Notes: generated by a model not told the origin, from the letters alone. Shown: positions 1 through 9,500, counted from the first letter of the stretch. The stretch is DNA of 15,505 bases from an uncultured Eubacteriales bacterium (GCA_905199755.1 CAJKHT010000065.1:1-15505); one strand, 5' to 3'. A program made the numbers and translations.

Positions 1-112
1 CAGCTCTCATCGCTCAAACCATCAACACGAACAATTTTTCCTCGTTCAGCTCGCTTAGTCGGAGTAACGGTGAAATATCAAAAGATAAAAATAACATGAA
101 AGGAAATTCGCT

Positions 113-1645
113 ATGCTGTCACAGATATATTCATTCGGTCTCACGGGAATAGACGGTTTCCCGGTGCGCGTTCAGACGGACATATCAAACGGACTTGTCG
201 CATTTGAGATAGTCGGTCTGCCCGATGCAGCCGTTAAGGAAGCAAAGGAACGTGTACGTGCCGCGGTGAAAAACAGCGGATTCCGCTTTCCGGCAAAGCG
301 TGTTGTTGTAAATCTTGCCCCGGCAAACAAGCGCAAGGAGGGTTCGGGCTACGATTTGCCCATAACCGTATCGCTGCTTGCGGCAACGGAGCAGCTTGAT
401 ACCGGCGATATTGAAAAAACCATGTTTATAGGCGAGCTTTCGCTTGACGGAAGTGTTAATTCCGTATCGGGTGTGCTTCCGCGCGTTATATCGGCGTATG
501 AGCAGGGCTTTGAGCGTGTGTTCGTTCCGTGTGACAATGCCGATGAGGCGGCGGTGGTAGAGGGAATAGAGGTTTATCCCGTAAAAAATCTGAAAGAATT
601 ATTTATGCATTTTTCGGGCGAAAAGCAGATATTACCGCGTAAAATTGACGTAAGCGCCATGTTTTCGCAAAAGCAGCTGTCTCTGCTTGATTTTTGCGAT
701 GTAAAAGGACAGGAAAATATAAAGCGCGCTTTGGAAATTGCCGCGGCAGGCAGTCATAACGTACTGCTCATAGGCAGTCCCGGAACGGGAAAGACAATGC
801 TTGCTCAGCGCATGAGCGGTATACTTCCCGACTTAACCTTTGACGAAGCGCTTGAAGTAACAAAAATCCATTCAATTGCAGGAATACTTCCAAAGGATAA
901 GCCGCTCATTTCACAGCGTCCGTTCCGCAGTCCGCATCATACAATTTCATCTGTCGGACTTTCGGGCGGAGGTACAATACCGCGTCCCGGGGAGCTGTCG
1001 TTAGCCCATAACGGAATACTTTTTCTTGACGAATTACCAGAATTCAGCCGCAGCGCGCTTGAAGTGCTGCGTCAGCCGCTGGAGGACGGCAAGGTGACAA
1101 TTTCACGCGTTAATGCAACTCTTACATATCCGTGCAATATCATGCTTATTGCGAGCATGAATCCGTGTAAATGCGGATTTTTGGGCGACAGCCGCCGTCA
1201 ATGCACCTGCACTCCGGCACAGATAAACCGCTACAGAAGCAAAATATCAGGTCCTCTTCTGGACAGAATAGATATTCAGGTTGAGGTGGCGGGAGTTGAT
1301 TATGACGATTTAAGCTCCTCCGACAAAGGCGAAACAAGCGCGGAAATAAAAAAGCGTGTTGACCGTACACGCAAAATTCAGCTTGAACGGTACAAGGACA
1401 GAGGTATTTATTCCAATTCCCAGCTCACCGCGGGAATGCTTACGGAATTTTGTCCTCTCGGTGAAGATGAAAACATGATTTTAAAGGCTGCGTTTGATAA
1501 TCTCGGTCTGAGTGCACGTGCGCACAGCCGTATTTTAAAGGTTGCACGCACCATTGCGGATTTGGAAATGTCCGAAAATATCAGAACGGAGCATATTGCG
1601 GAGGCAATACAGTACCGCAGTCTTGACAGAAAATTTTTTGAATAA
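113..1645 (+). CDS. comM: ComM/YifB-family Mg-chelatase-like AAA+ ATPase
   Basis: Full-length 510-residue member of the YifB/ComM family, cytoplasmic AAA+ proteins related to magnesium-chelatase subunit I. In naturally transformable bacteria ComM acts as a hexameric branch-migration helicase during recombination of incoming DNA; in most Clostridia its role is untested. Visible parts: an N-terminal ChlI-like domain (about residues 20-170), Walker A GSPGTGKT near 221, the family motif RPFRSPHHTIS near 270, Walker B ILFLDELPEF near 302, a MNPCKCG segment near 350 followed by a second CTC cysteine pair, and the C-terminal SARAHSRILKVARTIADLE helix near 466-485. The ATG at 113 is preceded by AAGGAAA at 100-106. 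The length is normal and no lesion is seen. The next gene lies behind its own promoter and riboswitch, so comM is probably transcribed separately. The family call is secure; a transformation role in this organism is inferred. Confidence 0.95.
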   Translation: MLSQIYSFGLTGIDGFPVRVQTDISNGLVAFEIVGLPDAAVKEAKERVRAAVKNSGFRFPAKRVVVNLAPANKRKEGSGYDLPITVSLLAATEQLDTGDIEKTMFIGELSLDGSVNSVSGVLPRVISAYEQGFERVFVPCDNADEAAVVEGIEVYPVKNLKELFMHFSGEKQILPRKIDVSAMFSQKQLSLLDFCDVKGQENIKRALEIAAAGSHNVLLIGSPGTGKTMLAQRMSGILPDLTFDEALEVTKIHSIAGILPKDKPLISQRPFRSPHHTISSVGLSGGGTIPRPGELSLAHNGILFLDELPEFSRSALEVLRQPLEDGKVTISRVNATLTYPCNIMLIASMNPCKCGFLGDSRRQCTCTPAQINRYRSKISGPLLDRIDIQVEVAGVDYDDLSSSDKGETSAEIKKRVDRTRKIQLERYKDRGIYSNSQLTAGMLTEFCPLGEDENMILKAAFDNLGLSARAHSRILKVARTIADLEMSENIRTEHIAEAIQYRSLDRKFFE

Positions 1646-1672
1646 TGCAGATTAATATGTTGGTTTTGCATA

Positions 1673-1701
1673 TTGCTTTCGCAGAACCGATATGGTAAAA
1701 T
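1673..1701 (+). promoter_or_regulatory. Sigma-A-type extended -10 promoter for the B12 riboswitch operon
   Basis: A -35 TTGCTT at 1673-1678, a 17-nt spacer, and -10 TAAAAT at 1696-1701 preceded by an extended -10 TGG at 1693-1695. Transcription would start near 1708, about 15 nt before the first paired strand of the riboswitch, as expected for a riboswitch leader. Predicted from consensus only. Confidence 0.65.
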
Positions 1702-1722
1702 AAAGAAAAATGAATATTCGTA

Positions 1723-1919
1723 CAAAGTGTCGGTCATACTGCATTGGGTATGGCGGGTGAAAAGGGAAATGGGTGAGAACCCCATGCGGTTGACAGTCGC
1801 CGTATGTGTTTTTGTGTTTTGTGTCCGTCGGTGAAAGCCGGTCATTGGGAAACTGAGAAGGCAGGGCATGAAAAGATGAAGCATTGCTTTGAAAAACACG
1901 AGCCGGAAGACCTGCTTTG
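1723..1919 (+). promoter_or_regulatory. Cobalamin (B12) riboswitch aptamer
   Basis: The non-coding leader carries the conserved cobalamin riboswitch elements in order. A closing stem pairs CAAAG (1723-1727) with CTTTG (1915-1919). GGGAAATGGGTGAGAACCCC (from 1764) forms the core hairpin with its GGTGAGAA loop. Then come the segment GACAGTCGCC near 1792, a GGGAAACTGAGAAGGC block near 1848, and the 3' B12-box GAGCCGGAAGACCTGC at 1900-1915. The long variable arm between the core and the B12-box is normal for the class. Established knowledge: these RNAs bind adenosylcobalamin or related corrinoids and normally repress B12 uptake or synthesis genes when the ligand is abundant. The position, 170 nt before a transporter gene and upstream of a terminator, fits transcriptional control. 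Confidence 0.93.
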
Positions 1920-2031
1920 ATGCTGTTTTGCAAAGGGCAATGCCAAGAAACAGTATTTTTGATGCACTTAAAGCTTGATTTTAAGAGCTTTTTTGTAGGT
2001 GCAAAAAAATGCGGTGACACAGGAAAACTCT
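1920..2031 (+). promoter_or_regulatory. Riboswitch expression platform with alternative hairpins
   Basis: This long spacer between aptamer and terminator holds several competing pairings. CTGTTT (1923-1928) can pair with AAACAG (1948-1953), followed by TATTTTT. AAAGCT (1970-1975) can pair with AGCTTT (1986-1991), followed by a U-run. That U-run, TTTTTTG, can instead pair with CAAAAAA starting at 2002. CACAG (2018-2022) can pair with CTGTG (2033-2037), which is part of the 5' arm of the main terminator, giving a candidate antiterminator. The pairings were read by eye; energies were not computed. Confidence 0.5.
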
Positions 2032-2067
2032 GCTGTGACGGAATTATATTTCGTCACAGCTTTTTTG
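2032..2067 (+). terminator. Intrinsic terminator regulated by the B12 riboswitch
   Basis: GCTGTGACG (2032-2040) pairs perfectly with CGTCACAGC (2052-2060). The stem can extend through GAA/TTT around a TTATA loop, and TTTTTTGTTT follows. It lies between the aptamer and the ribosome binding site of the first gene, so terminating here would shut off the downstream cluster when corrinoid is bound. Confidence 0.85.
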
Positions 2068-2091
2068 TTTGATTTACGGAGGTGTAAGGCT

Positions 2092-2979
2092 ATGAATGAA
2101 TTTAAAAACTATCACCCGATAGTGAATTTTATGTATTTTGCCTCCGTAATCACATTTTCAATGCTTATCATACACCCCGTCTGCCGTGTGATAAGCTTTG
2201 TGTCGGGATTTGTATTTTCCGTTATGAACGGCGGCAGAAAAACGCTTGCCTTTAATATAAAATATCTTCTTCCGCTGATTTTGATAACTGCGGTTGTAAA
2301 TCCTGTATTCAGCCATGAGGGTGTTACGATTTTGTGCTATCTTCCGAGCGGAAATCCGCTCACGGCGGAGTCAATCATATACGGAATTTCTGCGGCGATA
2401 ATGCTTGCATCGGTGGTGTGTCACTTTTCGTCGTTCGGAAAAATAATGACGAGCGACAAGCTTATGTATCTTTTCGGAAAGGCGGCTCCGTCACTGTCGC
2501 TGATATTTTCAATGACGCTGCGCTTTGTACCGCGGTTCACGGAGCAGACAAAGCTCTGTGCCGCCGCACAAAAAGGCATAGGCATTGATGTATCACAGGG
2601 CAGTATTTTTAAAAGAGCAAAAAACGGCATAAAAATAATTTCCGTTATGGTAACGCAAAGTCTTGAAAATGCGGTCGATACCGCCGACAGCATGCGCAGC
2701 CGCGGCTACGGACTGCCGGGCAGAACATCTTTTTCAAATTTCAGGCTCGATAAGCGTGACAAAACCGCAATTTTTGTTCTCGGCGGACTTGTTTTGTACA
2801 CTGCTTTTGCGGCGGCTTTTAAGGGATATTATTTCCGGTATTTTCCGTCGGTTAAGGGTGTGATGCCGAATGTATATTCAATAAGTGCGTTTGCGGCTTA
2901 TTTTCTGCTTTGCACCGCACCGATTATTATAGAAATAAGGGAGGCTTTAAGATGGAAGAAATTAAAATCGAAAATCTGA
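2092..2979 (+). CDS. ecfT: ECF transporter transmembrane component EcfT (CbiQ family)
   Basis: A 295-residue polytopic membrane protein, the scaffold that couples ATP hydrolysis to substrate release in energy-coupling-factor vitamin importers. Hydrophobic segments are visible near residues 11-35, 55-75, 85-110 and 225-245, and at the C-terminus. The diagnostic coupling motif of the family, A-D-S-M-R-S-R-G-Y-G, is near residue 197, after an amphipathic FKRAKNGIKIISVMVTQSLENA stretch in two parts that forms the coupling helices. The start is the ATG at 2092, behind ACGGAGGTG at 2077-2085; the upstream in-frame extension would run through the terminator and is rejected. It is the first gene after the riboswitch and overlaps the ATPase gene by 28 nt, which suggests translational coupling. 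The family call is secure; the B12 or corrinoid substrate is inferred from the riboswitch. Confidence 0.9.
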   Translation: MNEFKNYHPIVNFMYFASVITFSMLIIHPVCRVISFVSGFVFSVMNGGRKTLAFNIKYLLPLILITAVVNPVFSHEGVTILCYLPSGNPLTAESIIYGISAAIMLASVVCHFSSFGKIMTSDKLMYLFGKAAPSLSLIFSMTLRFVPRFTEQTKLCAAAQKGIGIDVSQGSIFKRAKNGIKIISVMVTQSLENAVDTADSMRSRGYGLPGRTSFSNFRLDKRDKTAIFVLGGLVLYTAFAAAFKGYYFRYFPSVKGVMPNVYSISAFAAYFLLCTAPIIIEIREALRWKKLKSKI

Positions 2980-5540
2980 CATTTTCATATCCGTCAAAAG
3001 AAACTCCCTCGCTTAAAAATATAAATCTCACGGTGAATAAGGGTGAGTTTGTTGTTCTGTTCGGAAAATCGGGCTGCGGAAAATCGACACTCCTGCGCAG
3101 ATTAAAGCCCGTCATTGCTCCGCACGGAACAGTTACGGGAAATGTATATTTTGAGGATAAAAGCGTATTTGAGCTTACGCAGCGCGAACAGGCGAAAAAA
3201 ATCGGCTTTGTGCTGCAAAACCCCGATAATCAGCTTGTGTGCGACAAGGTCTGGCACGAGCTTGCGTTCGGACTTGAAAGTCTCGGCTGTCCTGCGGAGG
3301 AAATCCGTTCGAGAACGGCGGAGACGGCATCGTTTTTCGGAATACAAAACAGCTTTTATGATAATGTGAATACTCTTTCGGGCGGTCAGAAGCAGCTGCT
3401 TAACCTTGCCGCCGTAATGGTAATGCGTCCGTCACTGCTGATTCTTGACGAACCGACAAGTCAGCTCGATCCGATAGCGGCATCGGAATTTCTGAACGCA
3501 TTAAGCCGTATAAATAAGGAATTGGGAACAACGGTTATAATGTCGGAGCATAGGCTGGAGGAGGTTTTTCCGCTTGCCGATAAGGCAGTTGTTATGGAGA
3601 ATGGTGAAATTCTTGACTGCGGTACGGTAAGAGAGGTCGGAAAAACGTTAAAAAATTCAAACTCGGATATGTACAATGCGCTGCCCGTACCCATGCGTGT
3701 GTATTACGAAACGGGCGGCGGTAAAGGTAACTGCCCCGTTACCGTGAGAGAGGGCAGAGAGTGGCTTTCAAAACAGGAAGTCAGACGTGAGCTTGTGCAT
3801 GAAAAATATATTGCCGATACGGATACCGTGCTTGAATTTAACGAGGTGTGGTTTCGCTACGAAAAAAATCTGCCCGATATTTTAAAGGGGTTGTCGTTTA
3901 AGGTGCATGAGGGTGAATTTTATGCAATCATCGGCGGCAACGGCACGGGTAAAAGTACGGCGCTGTCGGTTGCATCGGGCATAAATTTGCCGTATCGGGG
4001 CAGCGTGAAAATTACAGGCGGCAAGCGGATTGCCGCTCTGGCACAGAATCCGCAGAGCATGTTTGCAAAGAAAACCGTAAGGCTCAATCTGTATGATGTA
4101 CCGACCGAATGTACGGGCAGCGAAAAGGACGAAAAAATCAATAATATAATTGAATTCTGCGAGCTGGGCGATTTGCTCGAAGCTCACCCGTATGATTTAT
4201 CGGGCGGCGAACAGCAGCGCGCGGCTCTGGCAATGACGCTTTTAAGAAGTCCCGACATACTTATAACGGACGAACCCACAAAGGGACTTGACGCACATTT
4301 CAAAGAAAAGCTTGCATTGCTTATAAAGGGCATGCAAAAGAGCGGAGTCAGCGTGGTTATGGTGTCGCATGATATTGAGTTCTGCGCAAAATACGCAGAC
4401 CGCTGCGGAATGTTCTTTGACGGTCGGATTGTATCGGAGGGTGCGCCGTATGAGCTTTTTTCAAAAAACAGCTTTTACACGACGTCCGCATGCCGTATGT
4501 CGGCAGGGTTTATGGAAAATGCCGTGCTTGATACGGATATAATCCGCGCACTGGGCGGCGAGGTAAAGGAAGTTCCCGAAATATCCGCTTTGCCGCCGCA
4601 AAGGCATGAGAAACAGGAACGGAAAAAGCCACGCAGGCTTACATTGAGAAACAAAATCTGCGGAACGGTTTTTGCCTTGGCATTTTTGGCGGTGCAGTGT
4701 CTGTTCTGCGGCAGGTACGATAACTGGAAAGGCAGACTTTGGCAGTCTGTGAGCATAGTTCTTTTGGGGCTTGCCTGCATGAATTTTATTCCGCAGAGGG
4801 AATTCGGAATAAAAACACGGCAGACAAAAGCCTCGGCAAGAAAACTGTCGTTTCGGACGCGTACCGCTGCGGCAATGATACTTTTGTGTATTCCGCTTAC
4901 TATATTTATAGGAATATATTATCTTGGCGACAGAAAATATTATTTCATAAGCCTTATGATAATTCTTGAAACGCTTGTGCCGTTCGCAATGATTTTCGAG
5001 GGCAGAAAACCGCAGGCAAGGGAGCTTGTGATAATAAGCGTGCTGTGTGCGGTTGCGGTTGCAGGCAGAGCGGCATTTTCGCCGCTGCCGCAGTTTAAGC
5101 CCGTTACGGCAATGGTGATAATTTCGGGAATTTGTCTGGGCGGCGAAACGGGGTTTCTTGTCGGCGCAGTGACGGGATTTGTGTCGAATTTCTTTTTCGG
5201 GCAAGGCCCGTGGACACCGTGGCAGATGTTCTCGTTCGGAATTATCGGCTTTATTGCCGGCAGTCTGTTCACAAAAGGAATTTTGCGCAAAACAAGGACG
5301 GAGCTTTGCGTGTTCGGCTTTTTTGCAACGCTTGTCATATACGGCGGAATTATGAATCCCGCATCAGTTATAATGAGCGGTACAAAGCTTACGGCACCTT
5401 TGCTTTTGTCGTGCTATGCGGCAGGTCTGCCGTTTGACCTAATACATGCGCTGTCTGCCGTGTTCTTTTTATGGTTTGCGGCAGAGCCTATGTGTGAAAA
5501 AATAGACAGAGTGAAACAAAAATACGGATTAATGGAGTGA
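2952..5540 (+). CDS. Fused ECF ATPases (EcfA-EcfA') with C-terminal membrane S-component-like domain
   Basis: An 862-residue fusion of parts that are usually separate. ABC domain 1 has Walker A GKSGCGKST near residue 38, Q-loop LQNPDNQ, signature LSGGQKQ near 142, Walker B LLILDEPT near 162 and a switch histidine in SEH near 199. ABC domain 2 has Walker A GGNGTGKST near 328, AQNPQ, LSGGEQQR near 416, LITDEPT near 440 and VSHD near 472. Both active sites look intact. From about 563 the protein is membrane-embedded: about four helices of unknown origin, then from about 690 a region resembling a six-helix ECF S component, with the Ala-rich AVAVAGRAA segment and G-rich helices around FFFGQGPWTPWQMFSFGIIG. 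Start ATG 2952 follows AAGGGAGG. The likely job is high-affinity corrinoid or corrinoid-precursor import with EcfT. The riboswitch supports this, but cobinamide, alpha-ribazole or a cobalt species cannot be excluded. Confidence 0.85.
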   Translation: MEEIKIENLTFSYPSKETPSLKNINLTVNKGEFVVLFGKSGCGKSTLLRRLKPVIAPHGTVTGNVYFEDKSVFELTQREQAKKIGFVLQNPDNQLVCDKVWHELAFGLESLGCPAEEIRSRTAETASFFGIQNSFYDNVNTLSGGQKQLLNLAAVMVMRPSLLILDEPTSQLDPIAASEFLNALSRINKELGTTVIMSEHRLEEVFPLADKAVVMENGEILDCGTVREVGKTLKNSNSDMYNALPVPMRVYYETGGGKGNCPVTVREGREWLSKQEVRRELVHEKYIADTDTVLEFNEVWFRYEKNLPDILKGLSFKVHEGEFYAIIGGNGTGKSTALSVASGINLPYRGSVKITGGKRIAALAQNPQSMFAKKTVRLNLYDVPTECTGSEKDEKINNIIEFCELGDLLEAHPYDLSGGEQQRAALAMTLLRSPDILITDEPTKGLDAHFKEKLALLIKGMQKSGVSVVMVSHDIEFCAKYADRCGMFFDGRIVSEGAPYELFSKNSFYTTSACRMSAGFMENAVLDTDIIRALGGEVKEVPEISALPPQRHEKQERKKPRRLTLRNKICGTVFALAFLAVQCLFCGRYDNWKGRLWQSVSIVLLGLACMNFIPQREFGIKTRQTKASARKLSFRTRTAAAMILLCIPLTIFIGIYYLGDRKYYFISLMIILETLVPFAMIFEGRKPQARELVIISVLCAVAVAGRAAFSPLPQFKPVTAMVIISGICLGGETGFLVGAVTGFVSNFFFGQGPWTPWQMFSFGIIGFIAGSLFTKGILRKTRTELCVFGFFATLVIYGGIMNPASVIMSGTKLTAPLLLSCYAAGLPFDLIHALSAVFFLWFAAEPMCEKIDRVKQKYGLME

Positions 5541-5548
5541 AAACAATT

Positions 5549-6538
5549 ATGAAAAAGATTTTAAGTATTATTACAACAATAACAATATTCTGTACATTCG
5601 GTATAAACGCGGTTTATGCCGCTCAGGGTAAGGGTGACTGCTTTTATTTTGATATGGAGCATATAATTGATGATGGCGGAGACGGCGAATGGGAGCTTTA
5701 CATGCAGCCGGTAAAAATCTACACAAACGGATTTTACAGCTATGGCGGGTTTATCGATTTCGACTCGGAAATCGACAATGCTGCGGACGGTATAGAAAAT
5801 GTACTTAATTATTATAAGGACAACGAAGAACCGCTGAATGAAAACGGAGTGCTTTTAAATGATTTCAGCAATTCGGGTGGGTTTTTCAGCGCTTTTATGT
5901 TTACGGACAGTAACGGCGAGAAAAAGGAATTTCCTTATCCTTCAACCTCATACAATAATGATATGAGTAACGGTTTAGGTTCATATACATTTTCGAGCGG
6001 AGAACTCGTATGCGGCGATACAATCAGAATGTTGTTTTTTGATGACGGATATGGCTTTACATCTCCGGCAAATGATGATATAATAAAAGCAATCGGTGAT
6101 TACTATGAATTGGCAAGTGAAAATCCGTCTGCCGTAAACAAAAATGTTACAGCTGCCTATGAGGCGGCATTGCAAGGCTTTTTCACGGATTCCGACACTT
6201 TGGCGGCTGATTTGAACAATGCAATGCAGTCATCATCACAGCCGAGCGGAAAATGCGAGCTTAAAATAACTCAGAATAACATTGCCGCAAACGGCAGCGC
6301 CGTTGTAAGCATTGAAAACGGAACAGATACCGTATATAACAATGCAGCGGTTATTCTTGCGGCATATGACAAGGATAATAAGCTTGTATGGGCAAAGCTG
6401 CAGAATAAAACAATCGGCTCGGGCAGTGTTACCGCACAGTTTAACGGACTTGAAAGCTCGGACAGCATAGTAACCGTCAAAGCGTTTGCATGGGATATGA
6501 CAAGCTTAAAGGCTGTTACGGGCAGCGCTTCAAATTAA
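5549..6538 (+). CDS. Secreted protein of unknown function in the B12-regulated operon
   Basis: A 329-residue exported protein. MKKILSIITTITIFCTFG followed by INAVYAAQ is a clear Sec signal peptide, with cleavage probably after AYA-like VYA near residue 26. No membrane anchor, lipobox, LPXTG or SLH is visible, so it is probably released or held by a partner. Residues about 27-215 are acidic and aromatic-rich and match no family I can name with confidence. The segment with MFTDSNG (near 118), GLGSYTFSSGE (142) and GDTIRMLFFDD (156) recalls the DUF4430 pattern of the next gene. The last 90 residues form a beta-rich domain ending in VKAFAWDMTSLKAV, a C-terminal module common in clostridial surface proteins. 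The in-frame GTG at 5537 overlaps the previous stop; ATG 5549 is preferred because it begins the signal peptide directly behind GGAG (5534-5537). Only 8 nt separate it from the transporter gene. Confidence 0.8.
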   Translation: MKKILSIITTITIFCTFGINAVYAAQGKGDCFYFDMEHIIDDGGDGEWELYMQPVKIYTNGFYSYGGFIDFDSEIDNAADGIENVLNYYKDNEEPLNENGVLLNDFSNSGGFFSAFMFTDSNGEKKEFPYPSTSYNNDMSNGLGSYTFSSGELVCGDTIRMLFFDDGYGFTSPANDDIIKAIGDYYELASENPSAVNKNVTAAYEAALQGFFTDSDTLAADLNNAMQSSSQPSGKCELKITQNNIAANGSAVVSIENGTDTVYNNAAVILAAYDKDNKLVWAKLQNKTIGSGSVTAQFNGLESSDSIVTVKAFAWDMTSLKAVTGSASN

Positions 6539-6546
6539 AAAATAAT

Positions 6547-6561
6547 GCCTGCATCACAGGC
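6547..6561 (+). other. Small intercistronic hairpin
   Basis: GCCTG (6547-6551) and CAGGC (6557-6561) form a 5-bp stem with a CATCA loop, just before the GGAGGAG ribosome binding site (6567-6573) of the large surface protein gene. No U-tract follows, so it is not a terminator. It could tune expression of the long downstream cistron. Confidence 0.35.
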
Positions 6562-6578
6562 GAAACGGAGGAGATACC

Positions 6579-9500
6579 ATGAATAAAAAAAGACTTACAA
6601 GCCTGTTTCTGTCGCTTTGCATGCTTTTGGGCATGTTTACGGCTGTGGCAGCCGAAAGCGGAGCAGCACCGGAGCTTGTAGACGGAGCATACCTTATAGA
6701 CAGCGCCGAGGATATGTTTTGGTTTGCTTCGGAGGTTAACGGCGGAAACAGAACGGCAAATGCCGTGCTGGAGGACGACATTGACCTGGGAGGAGAGCAG
6801 TGGACTCCTATCGGAGCAGGCTATGACTACAAAAATCTCGGCATTGACGGCAGCAGTGCATACTGCGGCACGTTTGACGGAAACGGCCACACCGTTTCGG
6901 GATTGTTTATCGAAACAAAAAAATATAAAAAGTTTGGTCAGAATCATTACGAAACGTATTGCCAGGGACTTTTCGGTATAATCGGAAAGAGCGGCGTTGT
7001 AAAAAATCTGACCGTTGACGGAAAGATTAATGCACGTGCGCAGGGCAATGAATACATAAGTGCGGCAAACTATGCCGGCGGTATTGCAGGCATAAACGCA
7101 GGACTTATTCTTAACTGTACGAATAATGCGGAAATAACGGCACACAGATATGTCGGCGGTATATGCGGTCAGGTGGGCGCACAGTTTTCGGACAAGGAAC
7201 AGGTAAACGGCGAGGTAATAAGCGCCGTGAACAATGCGGACGTAACCGCTACCTCCGAAAGCTTTGCCGAGGTCGGCGGCATATGCGGACAGATTTCATG
7301 GGGTAAAATTTCCTACAGTGCAAACCACGGGGCGGTAAAAGCTCCCAACAGTGACGGTGACATGTACAGCGCTATGCGCGGTACAGCTGTCGGCGGCATC
7401 TCGGGAAACGATATAAGCGTTTCGGGAAGCTCGGCAATCGACCGTTGCTTTAATGACGGTAAAATCGGACTTACCGACGGAAACTATGTTTCGGGAATTA
7501 TAGGTTTAAACCATTCGTGCGATGTTACGAATGTGTACAATGCAGGTGAGGTCATAGGCTACAATTGTACGGGCGCTCTTGCAGGCTATAAGCTTGGAGG
7601 AACAATCAAAAACGCGTATAACAGCGCGGCGGTAAATTCAAACAGCGGTTATGCGCTCATAGGCTCGTTAAGCGGCGCATCTGCCGACAATCTTTACAAT
7701 ATCGGTGACAATAAAAAGCTTGTTGCGGCGGAAAAGGATACCGATGATATAAGCAATGTTTTTGCCGTGGATACCGTTACGGCTGCGCAGCTTTCAGAGG
7801 CATTTGTCGATACGGAAAATCTTCCCGCTCTCGATTTCTCGGACGCTCCGACAACGGGCAGCTTTGACACCTCGGACGAAAAACCGTCCGAGGACGAATC
7901 GGGTTACTGGACGGCTCTTAAAGCAGAGAAATTTACGGGTGACGGCAGCAGTGAAAGCCCGTATGTTATCGAAAGCGCGGAGGAGCTTGCACTTCTGGCT
8001 TACCGTGTAAACCACGGTGAGGATATGACGGGCAGATACTTTGTTCTCGGCACGGATATTGACCTCACGGGCGCAAAGTGGAAGCCGATAGGCAAAGCCG
8101 AAGCCTATCTTGAAAATAAATATACCGGAAAAGCGTTCAACGGCGTATTTGACGGAAAAAATCATTCAATAACAGGACTTGACGTATCGGAAAACGGCTA
8201 TCTTTCTGGATTGTTCGCAATTGCGGAGGATAAGGCGGTTATAAAAAATCTTTCCGTATACGGCAGTGTTGAAAACACAAATACGGACGGCTACGGAACT
8301 GCGGCGGCGGTTTGTGCCGTAAACTACGGACTTATATCCAACTGTAAAAACCATGCCGAGGTAACAAGCGTAAACTGCGGCGGCGGAATTGTCGGCCGGA
8401 ACGGTGCGGTAAACAAAACTGTAACAAGCAGTGTGATTACGCAGTGCGAAAACCGCGGCAGTGTAAACGGTGCGAAAGAGTCGGGCGGAATTGCCGCCTA
8501 TAGCTCGGGTACTGTGACAAAGTGTGCAAATAAATCGGACGTAACCTCAAATGACGGCTATGCCGGAGGTGTTGTCGGCTACAATTACGAGGGCAGTATT
8601 CTTCTGGACAGCTGTTACAATACGGGCGCCGTTACGGGCGCTGCCTATGCCGGAGGTATTTCGGGCAAGTCCTATAACTGCGATATTACAAATTCATATA
8701 ATGCAGGAAAGATAACCGCAAAATATCCCGGCGGCATACTCGGCTTTACGGTAAGCGGCTATCTTGTTAAAAACTGCTACTATCTTAACGATACCGCTCC
8801 CATGCCTTACGGCGAAAACTCGGGAACGGGATTTGAAACAAAAACCGAACGTGAGCTTAGCGCATTGTCGGCAAAGCTCGGAAAAGCATTTGTAAGCTCG
8901 GAAAAATTCCCTGTTCTCACATGGGAGGTAAACGGTGCGGATGATATTACGGAAAAGCCGTCAAACGGCGGCGGCACGGGCGGCGATACAAACGTTCCCG
9001 AAGATACGGAAAAAGCTCCGCAGTATTCGTCGGAGGGTAACTGGAGCGATTTTGCCGAGGCTTTCGGCGGCAGCGGCGAGGCTGACAATCCGTACACGGT
9101 TTCATCTGCGGCACAGCTGGCATATCTTGCAAATGAAGTCAATTCGGGAAACAGCTTAAAGGATAAATATTTTGAATTGACAGCCGATATTGACCTGACG
9201 GATAAATTCTTTACACCGATAGGTGTGTCGGAAAGTACTCCGTTTTCGGGAATCTTTAACGGCGGCGGCCATGAAATAACAATAAACACCGAAAACACGG
9301 CGGTGAGCGGTCTGTTCGGCTTTACGGACGGCGCACGTATTTCAATGCTCGGAGTATCGGGAATTTCCAATGCGTCGGAAACGGCGGGCGGACTTATCGG
9401 CACCGCAAAGAACACAAGCGCTGAAAACTGCTACTCAAATGTATTTGCATACGGCGGCAGTCATGCCGGAGGATTTATCGGCAGAGCATTGAGCGGAACG

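Noticed and set aside
1..112. Possible end of an upstream gene (+ frame open from 1 to a TGA at 97-99) or start of a minus-strand gene
   Set aside because: The short translations match nothing I recognise, the minus frame has no good start codon in the window, and the stretch is too short to judge.
1408..2020. Minus-strand open frames across the comM end and riboswitch
   Set aside because: They lie antisense to comM and to the structured riboswitch RNA, with no ribosome binding site or recognisable protein.
1999..2091. Upstream extension of ecfT to an alternative start at 1999
   Set aside because: It would translate through the terminator hairpin; ATG 2092 has the clear GGAGGTG site.
4461..5204. 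Long minus-strand frame of 247 codons
   Set aside because: Antisense to the fused transporter gene; its composition is rich in His, Arg and Cys without domain pattern, typical of a shadow frame.
2952..5540. Sequencing-error fusion of separate transporter genes
   Set aside because: The reading frame is continuous with no internal ribosome binding site and start at the domain joints that I can see, and linkers look protein-like.
5537..5548. GTG start at 5537 for the secreted protein
   Set aside because: It overlaps its own Shine-Dalgarno and adds only KTI before the natural signal peptide start at ATG 5549.
8807..9415. Minus-strand frame of 202 codons inside the giant gene
   Set aside because: It mirrors the coding bias of the sense gene, with no start signal and no recognisable domain.
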